A stretch of DNA of 34,268 nucleotides from Ursidibacter arcticus (GTDB lineage: Bacteria; Pseudomonadota; Gammaproteobacteria; Enterobacterales; Pasteurellaceae): assembly GCF_009761375.1 (NCBI RefSeq), contig NZ_LEKM01000178.1, positions 1-34,268 on the forward strand, written 5' to 3'. Below the pieces are notes generated by a model. The model made no database searches and was not told the origin of the DNA. It saw nothing but the letters and a program-made list of their open reading frames with translations. The position numbers were made by a program, and so were the translations under genes. How positions within the stretch are numbered: the first letter of the stretch is position 1; each line of letters opens with the position of its first letter. Below, one piece after another: positions 18,382 to 29,853 of the stretch.

Positions 18382-19872
18382 TTAACCGTTAGCTTTATCA
18401 ATCAAAAACTGACTTAACAATGGCACTGGTCTGCCTGTTGCACCTTTAGCTGCCCCTGATTTCCACGCAGTGCCTGCAATATCAAGATGTGCCCAAGGGT
18501 ATTTTTTCGCAAAATTCGATAAGAATACGCCAGCAGTAATAGCACCACCAAAACGCCCGCCGATGTTCGCAAGATCAGCGAAGTTTGATTTAAGTTGCTC
18601 TTGATACTCTTCACCCATTGGTAAACGCCACGCTTTATCTTCCGCTTGTTCGGCAGCAGAGAGAAGTCCGTTCGCTAACGTATCGTCAGTTGAAATTAAA
18701 CCGCTATTATGTAGCCCTAATGCCACCATACAAGCTCCCGTTAGGGTCGCAACATCAATCACTAATTCAGGCTCAAAACGCTCGACATAGGTGAGTGCAT
18801 CACACAATACTAAACGCCCTTCAGCATCTGTATTTAACACTTCTACGGTCAGTCCCGACATTGTGGTAAGAATATCACCGGGGCGGTACGCATTGCCATC
18901 AGGCATATTTTCACAACCAGCCAAAATACCGATGACATTTAACGGTAATTGCATTTCAGCAACTGCTTTCATCGTACCGTAAACAGAAGCTGCACCGCCC
19001 ATATCGTATTTCATTTCGTCCATTGCTTCTGAAGGTTTAATCGAGATACCGCCAGAGTCGAAAGTCATTCCTTTTCCGACCAAAACAATCGGTTTAGCAT
19101 TCGGATTTGGGTGGTTTTTATATTCAATAATAGACATATAAGCAGGATTTTCCGAACCACGAGAAACTGCCAAGTAAGAGTGCATTCCTAAATTCGCCAT
19201 CTCTTTTTCATCAATGATTGTCGTGGTTACGTTCGGATAGGCGTTAGCCAACGCTTTAGCACAATCCGCTAAATATTTTGGTGTACAAACATTTGGTGGG
19301 CAATTTGCCACATCTTTTGCAAAATTTACCCCAGAAACGACCGCTTGAGCTTGTTTTAAAGCAAGTTCTGCGGCCGATATATCACCCGAAACATAAAATT
19401 GAACCTGCTCTAAGCGGTTATTTTGTTCAGGTTTTATACTTTTAAAGTCATTGTAGTGATAACGTGTTTCAGCAATACTTTCTACGGCAAAACGTAAATG
19501 CCATTGTACAGAACGATCTTTCATCACCACATCATCTAAAGCAAAAGTGAGCTGTGTCGCCCCAGTCTCTTGGGTTATTTGTAATGCTTTTTGCACAATT
19601 TGTTTATATTGACGTGGTGTCAATTCGCCTTGTTTACCACAACCTAACACAATAATACGTTCAGCCTTTGCATTGGGGATGGCGTGTAATAATAAGGCTT
19701 GCCCCACTTTTACGGGTAAATCGCCTTTATTTAATAAAGCGGTTAAATAACCACCACTTAATTGATCAATTTGTGTCGCCACTTGAGATAGCTGATTATC
19801 TTCATAAGCACCGACAACAAGGCAATCGGTAGCTTGTTGTACAATATCATCTTTAATCAAATTAAATTTCAT
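18382..19872 (-). CDS. pepA: Leucyl aminopeptidase PepA
   Basis: 496 aa, close to E. coli PepA (503 aa), a hexameric two-metal M17 aminopeptidase of the cytosol. In E. coli PepA also binds DNA, acting in Xer recombination and in control of carAB; whether that holds here is unknown. The N-terminal domain (about 1-160) includes the PepA-type stretch [25 protein letters not shown]. The catalytic domain carries [30 protein letters not shown] and [16 protein letters not shown], followed by [14 protein letters not shown]. The ribosome site is GGAG before ATTTATG. It is divergent from lptF across a 189-bp gap holding an inverted uptake-sequence pair, an arrangement also seen in E. coli, where pepA and lptFG are divergent. 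Confidence 0.97.
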   Translation of the reverse strand: MKFNLIKDDIVQQATDCLVVGAYEDNQLSQVATQIDQLSGGYLTALLNKGDLPVKVGQALLLHAIPNAKAERIIVLGCGKQGELTPRQYKQIVQKALQITQETGATQLTFALDDVVMKDRSVQWHLRFAVESIAETRYHYNDFKSIKPEQNNRLEQVQFYVSGDISAAELALKQAQAVVSGVNFAKDVANCPPNVCTPKYLADCAKALANAYPNVTTTIIDEKEMANLGMHSYLAVSRGSENPAYMSIIEYKNHPNPNAKPIVLVGKGMTFDSGGISIKPSEAMDEMKYDMGGAASVYGTMKAVAEMQLPLNVIGILAGCENMPDGNAYRPGDILTTMSGLTVEVLNTDAEGRLVLCDALTYVERFEPELVIDVATLTGACMVALGLHNSGLISTDDTLANGLLSAAEQAEDKAWRLPMGEEYQEQLKSNFADLANIGGRFGGAITAGVFLSNFAKKYPWAHLDIAGTAWKSGAAKGATGRPVPLLSQFLIDKANG

Positions 19873-19922
19873 AAATACTCCAGTGATTTTTTTTGCTGAA
19901 AAGGGTATGATTACACATTTTT

Positions 19923-19976
19923 AAGCGGTCATTTTCTATGAAGAATTTGCAAAAAAATGCAAATAACTTACCGCTT
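19923..19976. repeat. Inverted uptake-sequence pair in the divergent pepA/lptF promoter region
   Basis: AAGCGGT (19923-19929) and ACCGCTT (19970-19976) face each other, with ATTTGCA AAAAAA TGCAAAT, itself a 7-bp hairpin, between them. Other such pairs here lie at gene ends; this one is between two gene starts, where a terminator would hinder expression. Confidence 0.65.
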
Positions 19977-20061
19977 GAACTTGCGTTAAAAATGCGAGTC
20001 GTAACGCTACCCACTTACGAAAAAATTGCAAGCACTAATTTGCTAAAATGAGAACAACTTC

Positions 20062-21159
20062 GTGATTTTAAGTAGATACCTAACAAAAGAAATTTTTAAA
20101 AGCCAGATTGCTATTCTGTTTATTCTGTTGGTCATTTTCTTCTGCCAACAGCTTGTGCGTGTTTTAAGCTCGGCAGTAAGTGGGCGAGTGCCTACGGATT
20201 TAGTATTAAGCCTATTAGGGCTAGGAATGCCAACAATGGCACAGTTAATGTTGCCATTGTCGTTATTTATTGCACTATTGCTCACACTTGGACGTTTTTA
20301 TGCGGAAAGTGAGATAACCGTAATGCGAGCTTGTGGCGTAGGGCAAAGTATTTTAGTGAAATCTGCTCTATTTTTATCTTTGTTTACCACCGTTATTGCA
20401 ACCTACAATGTCTTTTGGCTTACACCTTGGGCAATCAATAAGCAGAGTGAAATGTTAGCCGAAGCGAAAGCAAACCCACGTTTTGCAGCGCTATCTGCGG
20501 GGCAATTTATGTCGGCTGGGGGCTACGTTCTTTTTATTGATAATATTGAAGAAAACAAAATTAACGATATTTATGTTTTTCAACCTCACCAACAGAAGAA
20601 AAATAAACCATCTGTGGTGGTCGCAGAATCTGGTGAATTACAAGGCTTACCGAACGGTGATCAACTGCTTACATTAAGCCATAGCACTCGCTATGAAGGC
20701 ACTCCGCAAACAGCTGATTTTCGTATTTCTAGCTTTGATAACTATACCGCTTATCTAGGCTATCAAGATGTTGAAACTGATGAAAAATTAGTCCAACGTG
20801 CAGATTTAACCAAACTGCTCAATGATACATCACCAGAAGCACAATCTGAATTACACTGGCGTTTAGCGTTAATTTTAGCTGTACCGTTAATGGCATTATT
20901 AGCCGTACCGATGAGTAGCGTAAACCCACGTCAAGGACGATTTGCAAAACTACTCCCAGCACTTTTGCTTTATCTCATTTATTTCTTACTGCAAAGTTCG
21001 CTCAAATCAGCTGGCAGTTCAGGCAAGGTCGATGCTTCCGTACTGATGCCACTCGTTTCAGTTGCATTCTTATTATTGGGCATTGTGTTAAATGCTTGGG
21101 ATAGTAAAGGATTATCTGCACTACGTTATCGTTTAAGTGCTAAGAAAGGTGTGAATTAA
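20062..21159 (+). CDS. lptF: LPS export ABC transporter permease LptF
   Basis: 365 aa, the usual length. LptF and LptG form the inner-membrane channel of the LptB2FG transporter that lifts lipopolysaccharide toward the outer membrane. Three transmembrane segments at the N-terminus, a periplasmic beta-jellyroll (about 130-260) and three C-terminal segments are visible. The blocks [29 protein letters not shown] and [32 protein letters not shown] match the family. The start is GTG; homologues begin at the same residue and no ATG is in frame just upstream. A five-codon reading frame (20048-20065) overlaps this GTG. The lptG start follows the stop by one base. Confidence 0.96.
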   Translation: MILSRYLTKEIFKSQIAILFILLVIFFCQQLVRVLSSAVSGRVPTDLVLSLLGLGMPTMAQLMLPLSLFIALLLTLGRFYAESEITVMRACGVGQSILVKSALFLSLFTTVIATYNVFWLTPWAINKQSEMLAEAKANPRFAALSAGQFMSAGGYVLFIDNIEENKINDIYVFQPHQQKKNKPSVVVAESGELQGLPNGDQLLTLSHSTRYEGTPQTADFRISSFDNYTAYLGYQDVETDEKLVQRADLTKLLNDTSPEAQSELHWRLALILAVPLMALLAVPMSSVNPRQGRFAKLLPALLLYLIYFLLQSSLKSAGSSGKVDASVLMPLVSVAFLLLGIVLNAWDSKGLSALRYRLSAKKGVN

Positions 21160-21160
21160 G

Positions 21161-22228
21161 ATGAATGTATTAGAACGTTATATTGGTAAAACTATTCTTG
21201 CATCAATTATGCTCACACTGTTTATGTTGGTTGGGCTTGGTGCAATTATTAAATTTGTAGAAGAATTTCGTGCTGTCGGGCAAGGCTCTTACGATGGCTT
21301 ACACGCTGCTTATTATACCTTTCTGACCATTCCAAGAGATGTCGAAACCTTTTTCCCGATTGCAGCACTGTTAGGCTCACTAATGGGGCTTGGCACATTA
21401 GCAAGCCGTAGTGAATTGGTCGTAATGCAAGCGTCTGGATTTTCACGTTTCCGCATTGGATTAGCGGTAATGAAAACCGCAATTCCACTGGTTATCTTCA
21501 CAATGGTTATTGGTGAATGGGGCGTACCGCAGACGGAACAATTTGCAAGAAATATGCGTTCTATTGCTCAAAGCGGTGGCTCAATGTTGGCTACGCAAGG
21601 TGGTTTTTGGGCAAAAGATGGGAATAATTTCATCTATATTCAAAAGATCAATGATGAAAGAAATTTGAACGATATTTTGATCTATGAATTTGACAAGCGA
21701 GAGCTAAAATCCATTCTAAAAGCTCAAAAAGCTGAATATCAGAATGATGAATGGCTATTAAAAAATGTAGAAAAATCCATTATTGGCGAGAACCAAATCA
21801 ATCAAGATAAACAAACTCAACAATCTTGGCAGACCAGCATTACACCAAGTAAATTAGGGATTGTTTCACTCAAGCCTGAATCGCTATCCATTACAGGATT
21901 AGCAGACTATGTTGGTTTCTTGAAAGAAACAGGGCAAGATCCAAAACGTTTTGAAATTACGCTATGGCGGAAAATTTTCCAACCGATCTCAATGGCGGTA
22001 ATGATGTTGCTAGCAATTTCCTTTATTTTTGGTCCATTACGCAGTAGCACGATGGGAGCAAAAATTGTGATTGGTATCCTTGCAGGTTTTGTATTCTATG
22101 TTGCAAATATCGTGTTTGGTAATTTAAGCCTTGTTGTTTCGTGGCTACCTGTTCCACTCGGTGCATTAACCCCAAGTTTAATCTGTTTGATGATTGTATG
22201 GTGGTTATTAGGTAAGAAAAGGGATTAA
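21161..22228 (+). CDS. lptG: LPS export ABC transporter permease LptG
   Basis: 355 aa, partner of LptF in the LptB2FG complex. It begins [21 protein letters not shown], with an N-terminal transmembrane helix. The cytoplasmic coupling region [19 protein letters not shown] matches LptG, and three transmembrane segments lie near the C-terminus, ending in [11 protein letters not shown] single base separates it from lptF, so translation is probably coupled. dnaE follows after 11 bp. The ATPase gene lptB is not in the window, as in other gamma-proteobacteria where it sits with lptA and kdsC. Confidence 0.96.
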   Translation: MNVLERYIGKTILASIMLTLFMLVGLGAIIKFVEEFRAVGQGSYDGLHAAYYTFLTIPRDVETFFPIAALLGSLMGLGTLASRSELVVMQASGFSRFRIGLAVMKTAIPLVIFTMVIGEWGVPQTEQFARNMRSIAQSGGSMLATQGGFWAKDGNNFIYIQKINDERNLNDILIYEFDKRELKSILKAQKAEYQNDEWLLKNVEKSIIGENQINQDKQTQQSWQTSITPSKLGIVSLKPESLSITGLADYVGFLKETGQDPKRFEITLWRKIFQPISMAVMMLLAISFIFGPLRSSTMGAKIVIGILAGFVFYVANIVFGNLSLVVSWLPVPLGALTPSLICLMIVWWLLGKKRD

Positions 22229-22239
22229 GGAATTTCATA

Positions 22240-25200
22240 ATGTCACAACCACGCTTTGTCCATTTAAAAGTTCACAGTGATTTCTCGATGATTGACGGTT
22301 TAGCGAAAATTAAACCGTTAGTCAAAACTTGTGTTGCAAATAATATGGTTGCAATGGCATTAACTGATTTCACAAACTTCTGCGGTTTAGTCCGTTTTTA
22401 TGGGGAAGCGTTAAGTTCTGGGGTTAAGCCGATTGTCGGGGTGGATATAATGGTTCGCCCTGAGCCAGAAAGTGATGAGTTGTTTGAACTAACACTACTG
22501 GCAAAGAATAATGTCGGCTATCATAATATTACCCTTTTAATTTCAAAGGCTTATCAACAAGGTTACTTTCAATTCCCAGTGGTTGAAAAGGCGTGGTTAG
22601 CAGAGTTAAATGAAGGCATCATTGTGCTATCTGGTGGGCGTAATGGTGATGTAGGCAAAGCCTTACTTAAAGAAAACTTTACAGAAGCAGAACAGTTAAT
22701 TCAATTTTATCAACAATATTTTGCCGAACACTACTATCTTTCGCTCTGCCGCACAGGGAGAGCCGATGAAGAACGCTATATTCAACAAGCGGTGGTTTTT
22801 GCACAAAAATTTGCAATCCCTGTTGTTGCTGTCAATGATGTCGTTTTTTTACACCAAGATGATTTTGATGCTCACGAAATTCGAGTAGCTATTCACGATA
22901 GCTATACGTTAGACGATCCAAAACGTCCCAAAAAATACTCCGCTCAACAATATTTCCGTACTGAAGCGGAAATGTGTGCATTATTTGCAGATTTACCTCA
23001 AGCAATTGAAAATACGCTACAAATTGCGCAACGCTGTAATGTAACGATTCGTTTAGGGGAATATTTTTTACCGAATTTCCCAACAGGTGAGTTATCTGTC
23101 GAAGATTTCTTAGTCAAGAAATCGAAAGATGGCTTAGAAGAACGCCTTGAGTTTCTCTTTCCCGATCCCGAAGAACGTGCAAACAAGCGGTCTGTTTACG
23201 ATGAAAGATTGCAAGTTGAGCTAGATGTAATCAACCAAATGGGGTTCCCGGGTTACTTCCTGATTGTGATGGAATTTATCCAGTGGTCAAAAGATAACGA
23301 TATTCCTGTTGGCCCTGGGCGTGGTTCTGGTGCAGGATCATTAGTTGCCTATGCGTTAAAAATTACTGATCTTGATCCCCTTGAATTTGATCTGCTTTTT
23401 GAACGTTTTCTCAATCCTGAGCGGGTTTCAATGCCCGATTTTGATGTCGATTTCTGTATGGACGGACGAGATCGTGTTATTGAACACGTTTCCGAAACCT
23501 ATGGAAGACAAGCTGTTTCACAGATTATTACCTTTGGTACGATGGCAGCCAAGGCGGTAATTCGAGATGTAGGGCGGGTATTAGGGCACCCTTATAGCTT
23601 TGTGGATCGTATCTCTAAATTGATTCCGCCTGATCCCGGAATGACTCTCGCAAAAGCCTTTGATGCTGAGCCGAAATTACCTGAATTATATGACACCGAT
23701 GAAGAAGTCAAAGCCTTAATTGATATGGCTCGCAAACTTGAAGGGGTAACGCGTAATGCAGGGAAACACGCAGGTGGCGTAGTAATTGCACCCACTGCGA
23801 TCACCGATTTCTCTCCTCTCTACTGCGATTCAGAAGGACTACACCCTGTTACTCACTTTGATAAAAATGATGTTGAGTATGCAGGCTTAGTAAAATTCGA
23901 CTTCTTGGGTTTACGCACTTTAACGATTATTAAATGGGCATTGGAGATGATCAACCAACGCCTTGCACGAGAAGGGAAAGAGCCTGTTCGAATTGAAAGT
24001 ATTCCTCTTGATGATAAAAAAGCCTTTGAGTTGTTACTCAATGCGAAAACTACTGCGGTATTCCAACTTGAATCTCGAGGGATGAAAGACTTAATTTCTC
24101 GTCTCAAACCAGACTGTTTTGAAGATATTATCGCATTGGTTGCGTTATTCCGACCAGGCCCCCTAGAGTCTGGAATGGTGCAAAACTTTATTGATCGTAA
24201 ACACGGAAAAGAACCTGTTTCTTACCCTGATCCACAGTATCAACACGAATCATTACAACCGATTTTAGAGCCAACCTACGGGGTTATTGTTTACCAAGAA
24301 CAAGTAATGCAGATAGCACAAGTATTAGCTGGCTACACATTGGGTGGTGCAGATTTATTACGGCGTGCAATGGGTAAGAAAAAACCTGAAGAGATGGCGG
24401 CACAACGTTCCACCTTTGAAGAAGGAGCGATCAAAAACGGCATTGACGGCGGATTGGCAATGAAAATCTTCGACTTAGTAGAAAAATTTGCGGGTTATGG
24501 TTTTAATAAATCTCACTCGGCTGCTTATGCGTTGGTTTCTTATCAAACACTGTGGTTGAAAGCCCATTATCCTGCGGAATTTATGGCAGCGGTAATGACA
24601 TCAGAGTTAGACAATACAGATAAAATTGTTGGTTTCTATGATGAATGTATCAATATGGGGCTAACGGTTGTACCACCTGATATTAACACGGGAAAACATC
24701 GCTTTAGTGTGAATGAAAAAGGCGAGATCGTCTATGGTTTAGGGGCAATTAAAGGGGTTGGCGAAGCACCTGTTGATGCGATTTTAGAAGCTCGTGATAG
24801 CGGAGGTATTTTTAAAGATCTGTTTGATCTTACGGCAAGGGTGGATCTTCGCAAAGTCAATCGCCGAACCTTTGAAGGCTTAATAATGGCAGGGGCTTTT
24901 GATAAATTAGGCCCTCATAGAGCAGCACTCCTAAAGAACTTAGAAGATGCACTTAAAGCCTCCGACCAACATTCAAAAATGGAAGCCTTAGGGCAAAGTG
25001 ATATGTTTGGGGTACTTACCGAAACGCCGGAAGAAGTCCAAAATGCCTATGCAAATACCCCAAAACTCAGTGAACAAGCTATTTTAGAAGGTGAAAAATC
25101 AACCTTAGGACTTTACTTAAGCGGACACCCAGTAGGACGTTTTTTAAAAGAACTTGCCCATTATGCCCCTGCTCGTTTAAATGAGATACAGCCAACTTAT

Positions 25201-25716
25201 CGCGGGCAAACAGCTTGTGTTGCAGGAATGGTAATGGCATCTCGTATCGCTATAACCAAACGGGGTAGTCGCATTGGTATTGCCACCATTGAAGATAGGT
25301 CAGGAAAACTTGATATAACCTTGTTTTCAGAAGCACTTGAAAATTATGGGCATCTATTACAAAAAGATGAAATTATTGTCGCCATCGGCTCAATACAGCA
25401 CGACGATTTCAGCGGTGGTTTAAAAATGTCTGCTAGAGAACTACTCTCTCTTGATGAAGCAAGAAGTCGTTATGCCAAAAGCCTTGCCCTTGCAATTTCA
25501 CAAGAGCAACTTACCGCTCATTTTGTTAAAGAATTAACTGAGATCTTAACTCCTTATAAAGATTCAACGTTACCCTTACATTTCTACTACCAAAGCCCTG
25601 AAGGACGAGCATTATTAGTAGGAGATCTTGAATGGCGAGTAACCCCGAAAGAGATAATGCTCACCAAGCTAAAAGATTTACTCGGTGAGAATGCCGTTGA
25701 ATTGGAATTTGAATAA
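22240..25716 (+). CDS. dnaE: DNA polymerase III alpha subunit
   Basis: 1158 aa (E. coli 1160 aa), the replicative polymerase. An N-terminal PHP domain begins with [19 protein letters not shown]. The C-family palm contains the catalytic pair in MPDFDVDF (about residue 400), [16 protein letters not shown] just before it, and the fingers block [14 protein letters not shown] with [20 protein letters not shown] helix-hairpin-helix region, an OB fold ([34 protein letters not shown]) and the C-terminal tau-binding end follow. Ribosome site AAGGAATT precedes the ATG. Two exact ACAAGCGGT uptake cores lie inside the gene (22785-22793, 23183-23191). Placement after lptFG is unlike E. coli, where dnaE follows the lpxB-rnhB cluster. 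Confidence 0.98.
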   Translation: MSQPRFVHLKVHSDFSMIDGLAKIKPLVKTCVANNMVAMALTDFTNFCGLVRFYGEALSSGVKPIVGVDIMVRPEPESDELFELTLLAKNNVGYHNITLLISKAYQQGYFQFPVVEKAWLAELNEGIIVLSGGRNGDVGKALLKENFTEAEQLIQFYQQYFAEHYYLSLCRTGRADEERYIQQAVVFAQKFAIPVVAVNDVVFLHQDDFDAHEIRVAIHDSYTLDDPKRPKKYSAQQYFRTEAEMCALFADLPQAIENTLQIAQRCNVTIRLGEYFLPNFPTGELSVEDFLVKKSKDGLEERLEFLFPDPEERANKRSVYDERLQVELDVINQMGFPGYFLIVMEFIQWSKDNDIPVGPGRGSGAGSLVAYALKITDLDPLEFDLLFERFLNPERVSMPDFDVDFCMDGRDRVIEHVSETYGRQAVSQIITFGTMAAKAVIRDVGRVLGHPYSFVDRISKLIPPDPGMTLAKAFDAEPKLPELYDTDEEVKALIDMARKLEGVTRNAGKHAGGVVIAPTAITDFSPLYCDSEGLHPVTHFDKNDVEYAGLVKFDFLGLRTLTIIKWALEMINQRLAREGKEPVRIESIPLDDKKAFELLLNAKTTAVFQLESRGMKDLISRLKPDCFEDIIALVALFRPGPLESGMVQNFIDRKHGKEPVSYPDPQYQHESLQPILEPTYGVIVYQEQVMQIAQVLAGYTLGGADLLRRAMGKKKPEEMAAQRSTFEEGAIKNGIDGGLAMKIFDLVEKFAGYGFNKSHSAAYALVSYQTLWLKAHYPAEFMAAVMTSELDNTDKIVGFYDECINMGLTVVPPDINTGKHRFSVNEKGEIVYGLGAIKGVGEAPVDAILEARDSGGIFKDLFDLTARVDLRKVNRRTFEGLIMAGAFDKLGPHRAALLKNLEDALKASDQHSKMEALGQSDMFGVLTETPEEVQNAYANTPKLSEQAILEGEKSTLGLYLSGHPVGRFLKELAHYAPARLNEIQPTYRGQTACVAGMVMASRIAITKRGSRIGIATIEDRSGKLDITLFSEALENYGHLLQKDEIIVAIGSIQHDDFSGGLKMSARELLSLDEARSRYAKSLALAISQEQLTAHFVKELTEILTPYKDSTLPLHFYYQSPEGRALLVGDLEWRVTPKEIMLTKLKDLLGENAVELEFE
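22785..22793 (+). repeat. Uptake signal sequence core inside dnaE
   Basis: Exact ACAAGCGGT followed by GGTTTTTGCACAAAAATTTGCAA, the full layout of the A. pleuropneumoniae-type DNA uptake signal. Confidence 0.85.
23183..23191 (+). repeat. Second uptake signal sequence core inside dnaE
   Basis: Exact ACAAGCGGT followed by CTGTTTACG. The TTTGCAA element downstream is missing, so it may be a weaker site. Confidence 0.7.
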
Positions 25717-25741
25717 AATTATCGGTTATTAAGGACCTAAA

Positions 25742-27040
25742 ATGCTACGCCGTTTATATACTTTACTTAGTTATATTATTCAGCCACTGCTGTTATTAGT
25801 AATGTGGTATCGTGGTAGAACTTTACCTGAATACCGCCAACGTTTATCCGAACGTTATGGATTTTATTCAAAAATAACACCGCCTAAAGCGAATGGGATC
25901 GTCATTCACGCCGCATCAGTCGGTGAAGTGATTGCCGCAACGCCATTGATTAAAGTAATTCAAACTCAATATCCTGAGTTGGCCATTACAGTGACAACCG
26001 TTACACCAACAGGCTCAGAAAGGGTAAAATCAGCTTTTGGAGATAGTTTATCGCACGTTTATTTGCCTTATGATCTGCCTGATGCAATCAATCGCTTTCT
26101 GAAATTTATTAAACCTCGGCTTTTTATTGTGATTGAAACGGAATTATGGCCTAACTTAATTCATCAGATTCATCAACGAAAGATACCATTTGTAATTGCT
26201 AATGCTCGCTTATCACCAAGATCAGCTAGACGTTATGGCTGGATAAAAACGCACTTACAAGAAATGCTTAATGAAATCACTCTGATTTTAGCTCAAGATT
26301 CTGTAAGTGCTGATCGTTATATCCAATTAGGCTTTAATCCACAACGTTTAGTAAACACAGGAAATCTTAAATTCGATTTAGAAATTACGCCTGAGCTACG
26401 TCAAAAAGTCACCGAAACTCGCATTCATCTAAACCTTTCTAACCGCCCTGTATGGGTTGCAGGTAGCACCCACGAGGGCGAAGAAAAAATGATCTTAGAT
26501 GCTCATCGTAAATTGCTAATCATACACCCAAACCTTGTGCTGATTTTGGTGCCACGACACCCAGAACGCTTTGCAAGTGTCGAAGAGATACTTAGAAAAA
26601 TGCAAATACCTTATGTTAAGCGGTCAGATCAGCGTGGTGTTTTACCGAATACCCAAGTATTGCTTGGTGATACAATGGGGGAAATGATGATACTATACGG
26701 TTTGGCACAAGTCGCTTTTGTCGGCGGAAGTCTTGTGAAACACGGTGGACATAATCCTTTGGAGCCAATAGCATTTGAACTCCCCGTTATCTCTGGCTTA
26801 CATACGTTTAACTTCCCAGAAGTCTTTAGTAAATTGCGTAATGTCGATGGGGTCATTGAAATTGAGAGTAATGTTGAAGCTCTTGCGAATGCCGTTAATT
26901 ATTTCTTAGAACACCCTGAGCTAAGTAAAGAGATCAGCCAAGCAGGTTATGATGTTTTAAAAGAGAATCAAGGAGCGTTAAAACGCCACTTAGCATTACT
27001 ATCGCCTTATTTAGAAGCAAAAGAGAATAAAGATGAATAA
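25742..27040 (+). CDS. waaA: 3-deoxy-D-manno-octulosonic acid (Kdo) transferase
   Basis: 432 aa (E. coli WaaA 425 aa). It transfers Kdo to lipid IVA on the inner leaflet; in Haemophilus-type relatives the enzyme adds one residue, which a separate kinase then phosphorylates. An N-terminal membrane anchor ([15 protein letters not shown]) precedes a GT-B fold. Motifs seen are [15 protein letters not shown] (acceptor side, with the catalytic Glu), [12 protein letters not shown], and in the C-terminal lobe LVPRHPERF and [29 protein letters not shown] precedes the ATG. Its last 8 bases overlap coaD, so the two are translationally coupled, a pairing common in gamma-proteobacteria. Confidence 0.96.
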   Translation: MLRRLYTLLSYIIQPLLLLVMWYRGRTLPEYRQRLSERYGFYSKITPPKANGIVIHAASVGEVIAATPLIKVIQTQYPELAITVTTVTPTGSERVKSAFGDSLSHVYLPYDLPDAINRFLKFIKPRLFIVIETELWPNLIHQIHQRKIPFVIANARLSPRSARRYGWIKTHLQEMLNEITLILAQDSVSADRYIQLGFNPQRLVNTGNLKFDLEITPELRQKVTETRIHLNLSNRPVWVAGSTHEGEEKMILDAHRKLLIIHPNLVLILVPRHPERFASVEEILRKMQIPYVKRSDQRGVLPNTQVLLGDTMGEMMILYGLAQVAFVGGSLVKHGGHNPLEPIAFELPVISGLHTFNFPEVFSKLRNVDGVIEIESNVEALANAVNYFLEHPELSKEISQAGYDVLKENQGALKRHLALLSPYLEAKENKDE

Positions 27041-27521
27041 AACGGTCATTTACCCTGGTACTTTCGATCCTATTACAAATGGACATTTAGACGTTATTCA
27101 ACGTTCTACAAAATTATTTGATCAAGTAATTATAGCTGTTGCTAAAAATCCAAGTAAACAACCGCTTTTTAGCCTTGAACAACGGATTGAATTAGTTAAA
27201 CAAAGTTGTCATCACCTAGATAATGTAATCGTGCTAGGATTTAGTGGCTTACTGGCAGATTTAGCCAAAGATCATAATGCAACCGCATTGATTCGCGGTG
27301 TGCGTGGTGGAGCGGATATTGACTATGAAATTCACCTAGCACAACTTAATCAACAACTACAAAATGAATTGGAAACGGTATTTTTACCCTCTTCATTAAC
27401 GTGGCGTTATCTCTCTTCTACAATGGTACGAGAAGTTTATCGACACCAAGGCGATGTCGCACAATTTGTGCCACGCAATGTTTATCAAGCGTTACAGCAA
27501 TTAAGGAATGATAATGAGTGA
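27033..27521 (+). CDS. coaD: Phosphopantetheine adenylyltransferase
   Basis: 162 aa, typical for CoaD. It makes dephospho-CoA from 4'-phosphopantetheine and ATP, the penultimate step of coenzyme A synthesis. The nucleotidyltransferase motif [14 protein letters not shown] contains the TxGH element (15-18). [15 protein letters not shown] and the late [13 protein letters not shown] (ISSTxVR motif) complete the site. The start overlaps the end of waaA by 8 bp, with AAGAGAATAAAG as ribosome site, and the 3' end overlaps orn by 8 bp. Confidence 0.97.
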   Translation: MNKTVIYPGTFDPITNGHLDVIQRSTKLFDQVIIAVAKNPSKQPLFSLEQRIELVKQSCHHLDNVIVLGFSGLLADLAKDHNATALIRGVRGGADIDYEIHLAQLNQQLQNELETVFLPSSLTWRYLSSTMVREVYRHQGDVAQFVPRNVYQALQQLRNDNE

Positions 27522-28065
27522 ACAAAATAAACAAAATTTAATTTGGATTGATCTAGAAATGACAGGGTTAGATCCTGAAAAAGAGCGTATCATCGAAATT
27601 GCCACTATTGTTACCGATAAAGATCTAAATATTCTCGCCGAAGGGCCAGTGCTTGCCATTCATCAATCAGATGAACTGCTCAATAAAATGAGCGATTGGT
27701 GTGTCAAAACCCATACGGAAAATGGTTTAGTCGAGCGAGTTAAGCAAAGTAAATTAACTGAACGCGCAGCAGAATTACAAACTCTTGATTTTCTGAAAAA
27801 ATGGGTTCCTAAAGGTGCATCACCTATCTGCGGAAACAGCATTGCACAAGATAAGCGTTTTCTTTACCGTTATATGCCTGATTTAGCCGAATTTTTCCAT
27901 TATCGTCATTTAGACGTCAGCACTTTAAAGGAGTTAGCAAGCCGTTGGAAACCAGAAATGCTTAATCAATTCAACAAAAAAAATACGCATTTAGCACTAG
28001 ATGACATTAAAGAATCTATTGAAGAATTAAAATTTTACCGAGAACATTTTATTAAATTAGATTAA
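27514..28065 (+). CDS. orn: Oligoribonuclease
   Basis: 183 aa (E. coli Orn 181 aa), a DEDD-type 3'-5' exonuclease that finishes RNA decay by degrading two-nucleotide RNAs, including those from cyclic di-GMP turnover. Motif ExoI is [10 protein letters not shown], with D13 and E15. Later blocks are [17 protein letters not shown] and the ExoIII-type [22 protein letters not shown] chose the ATG at 27514 because AAGGA ends six bases before it; an ATG six bases earlier would sit directly on that site. It overlaps the coaD stop. Confidence 0.97.
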   Translation: MSEQNKQNLIWIDLEMTGLDPEKERIIEIATIVTDKDLNILAEGPVLAIHQSDELLNKMSDWCVKTHTENGLVERVKQSKLTERAAELQTLDFLKKWVPKGASPICGNSIAQDKRFLYRYMPDLAEFFHYRHLDVSTLKELASRWKPEMLNQFNKKNTHLALDDIKESIEELKFYREHFIKLD

Positions 28066-28078
28066 ATAACAGACAATA

Positions 28079-28576
28079 ATGACAAAAACACAATTTTATT
28101 TTGAAAATGAAATACAAATGTTGGAATTTGGTAGCAAATTAGCGGTCACATTCCAAGATTTTTTTGCAAATCAGCGTGATAAAGGGTTAGTGATTTATCT
28201 CAATGGCGAGTTAGGGGCAGGAAAAACCACCCTTACTCGTAGTATCGTACAAGCCTTTGGGCATCAAGGAAATGTGAAAAGCCCAACTTATACGCTAGTG
28301 GAAGAGTATCATTTAGCACCTTATTCTCTTTATCATTTTGATCTTTATCGTTTAGCTGATCCTGAAGAATTAGAATTTATGGGTATTCGTGATTACTTCC
28401 GTCCACAAACACTCTGTTTATTAGAATGGGCAATGCGTGGGCAAGGAATGATCCCAAATGCAGACATCATCATTCAAATTGATTATGCACAAACGGGCAG
28501 AAACCTTGAATTACAAGCACAAAATGAAATCGGGCAAATGATTATTGCAAATTTTCTAGCAAATCATACCGCTTAG
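28079..28576 (+). CDS. tsaE: tRNA threonylcarbamoyladenosine biosynthesis ATPase TsaE
   Basis: 165 aa. TsaE is the ATPase that drives the TsaB-TsaD complex in making t6A at position 37 of ANN-decoding tRNAs. Walker A GELGAGKT (43-50) is intact, followed by VKSPTYTLVEEY, YHFDLYRLADPEELEFMGIRDYF and CLLEWAMRG, all family signatures. It starts 13 bp after orn and is followed by amiB, a pairing common in gamma-proteobacteria. Uptake sequence cores lie near the start (around 28142) and on the minus strand at the very end (28568-28575). Confidence 0.96.
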   Translation: MTKTQFYFENEIQMLEFGSKLAVTFQDFFANQRDKGLVIYLNGELGAGKTTLTRSIVQAFGHQGNVKSPTYTLVEEYHLAPYSLYHFDLYRLADPEELEFMGIRDYFRPQTLCLLEWAMRGQGMIPNADIIIQIDYAQTGRNLELQAQNEIGQMIIANFLANHTA

Positions 28577-28597
28577 TAAAGTCTATTGAGAAATAAA

Positions 28598-29782
28598 ATG
28601 AAACATAAACTTTTAAACTTTTTACCGTTGCTCACCTTACTTACCTTTAGCATTACAAGCTATGCGAAAACAGTCATTGCAATTGATGCGGGACACGGTG
28701 GAAAAGACCCTGGAGCAATGGGAAAAACCTTAGGTATCAAAGAAAAAGATGTTACCTTATCTATCGCTAAAGAACTAAAAGCGTTACTTGATGCGGATCC
28801 AAATTTCCGAGCAGTAATGACCCGTAGCGGTGATTATTTTATTCAGCTACCGAACCGAACCGAAATTGCACGCAAAAATAAAGCGAATTATTTAGTCTCT
28901 ATTCACGCAGATTCATCGCCAAGCTCGGAGAATTTGCGTGGTGCTTCTGTTTGGGTTTTATCCAATCGCAGAGCGAATGATGAATTAGGTAAATGGCTAG
29001 AAGATCACGAGAAACAATCTGAATTACTAGGCGGTGCAGGTTCTGTACTTGCTCAAGCTAACGAGCGTTATTTAAGCCAAACCGTACTAGATTTACAGTT
29101 TTCTCATTCACAACGAGCAGGTTATGAATTAGGTAAAACTATTCTCAGTAAAATGAGCAATGTGACTAAACTGGCTAAAAGTGCTCCACAGCACGCAAGT
29201 TTAAGTGTGTTACGTTCACCTGATATTCCGTCTATCTTAGTTGAAACAGGCTTTCTCTCAAATGCTATAGAAGAGCAAAAACTCTCTTCTCTTACCTATC
29301 GCCGCCAAGTTGCTAGAGCAATCTATAATGGTTTAGTCGAATATCAACGTAAATACTATAAAGTCTCGCCAAAAGCGATTTACACCGAGAAAAGCGAAAC
29401 GAAAAAAGAGAGTAAAGAAAGCAAATCTGATGCTAAAGAGACGAAAAAGGTAGAGCAATCGCAAGCAAAACAGAACAACACTGAAACTAAAAAAACCGCA
29501 GATAAAACATCTAAAGAAACAGTCAAAGGAAATAACCAAACAGAGAAAAAAGACTCAAAGAAAAACCCAGTAAAACAAGAAAAGAATTTAAATAATAAAG
29601 AAAAAGCATCTACAGAGAACAAAAAAGAAATCGATGTTAATGCCAAATTCCATATTGTGCAGAAAGATGAGACACTCTACTCTATTGCGAGAATGTATAA
29701 AACCACTCCCGAAAAACTGAGTGAGCTTAACGATATTAAACAAAATAAAATTGTGGTTGGGAAAAAATTGAAATTAAAATAA
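28598..29782 (+). CDS. amiB: N-acetylmuramoyl-L-alanine amidase, AmiB type, with LysM
   Basis: 394 aa. It removes stem peptides from glycan strands to split the septum. A signal peptide ends at SYA (about residue 23). The Amidase_3 zinc domain follows directly: [13 protein letters not shown] (His ligand), later Glu and His sites, [11 protein letters not shown] and the catalytic Glu in [10 protein letters not shown]. There is no AMIN domain between signal and catalytic domain, unlike E. coli AmiB. A Lys/Glu/Thr/Ser-rich linker of about 85 residues (29370-29640) leads to one C-terminal LysM ([27 protein letters not shown]) for murein binding. I prefer the ATG at 28598; an in-frame TTG at 28586 would add four residues. 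mutL, the usual next gene in many relatives, is not here. Confidence 0.93.
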   Translation: MKHKLLNFLPLLTLLTFSITSYAKTVIAIDAGHGGKDPGAMGKTLGIKEKDVTLSIAKELKALLDADPNFRAVMTRSGDYFIQLPNRTEIARKNKANYLVSIHADSSPSSENLRGASVWVLSNRRANDELGKWLEDHEKQSELLGGAGSVLAQANERYLSQTVLDLQFSHSQRAGYELGKTILSKMSNVTKLAKSAPQHASLSVLRSPDIPSILVETGFLSNAIEEQKLSSLTYRRQVARAIYNGLVEYQRKYYKVSPKAIYTEKSETKKESKESKSDAKETKKVEQSQAKQNNTETKKTADKTSKETVKGNNQTEKKDSKKNPVKQEKNLNNKEKASTENKKEIDVNAKFHIVQKDETLYSIARMYKTTPEKLSELNDIKQNKIVVGKKLKLK

Positions 29783-29800
29783 AATTTAGACGCACAAACA

Positions 29801-29835
29801 AAAAACGAAGTAATCAATATGACTACTTCGTTTTT
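29801..29835. terminator. Bidirectional terminator between amiB and the pirin gene
   Basis: AAAAACGAAGTA (29801-29812) and TACTTCGTTTTT (29824-29835) form a perfect 12-bp stem with T-rich flanks on both strands. It closes the long plus-strand run and also ends the convergent pirin gene. Confidence 0.9.
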
Positions 29836-29853
29836 ATTTTCTACACCTTATCG

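Noticed and set aside
23592-24107. Two minus-strand open frames of 70 and 84 codons inside dnaE
   Set aside because: Both are antisense to conserved polymerase motifs and have no independent support.
29380-29646. Open frame of 88 codons on the minus strand opposite the amiB linker, rich in Phe, Leu and Ser
   Set aside because: It is the complement of a low-complexity Lys/Glu-coding stretch. The composition is an artefact of A-rich codons, and no ribosome site or independent signal is present.
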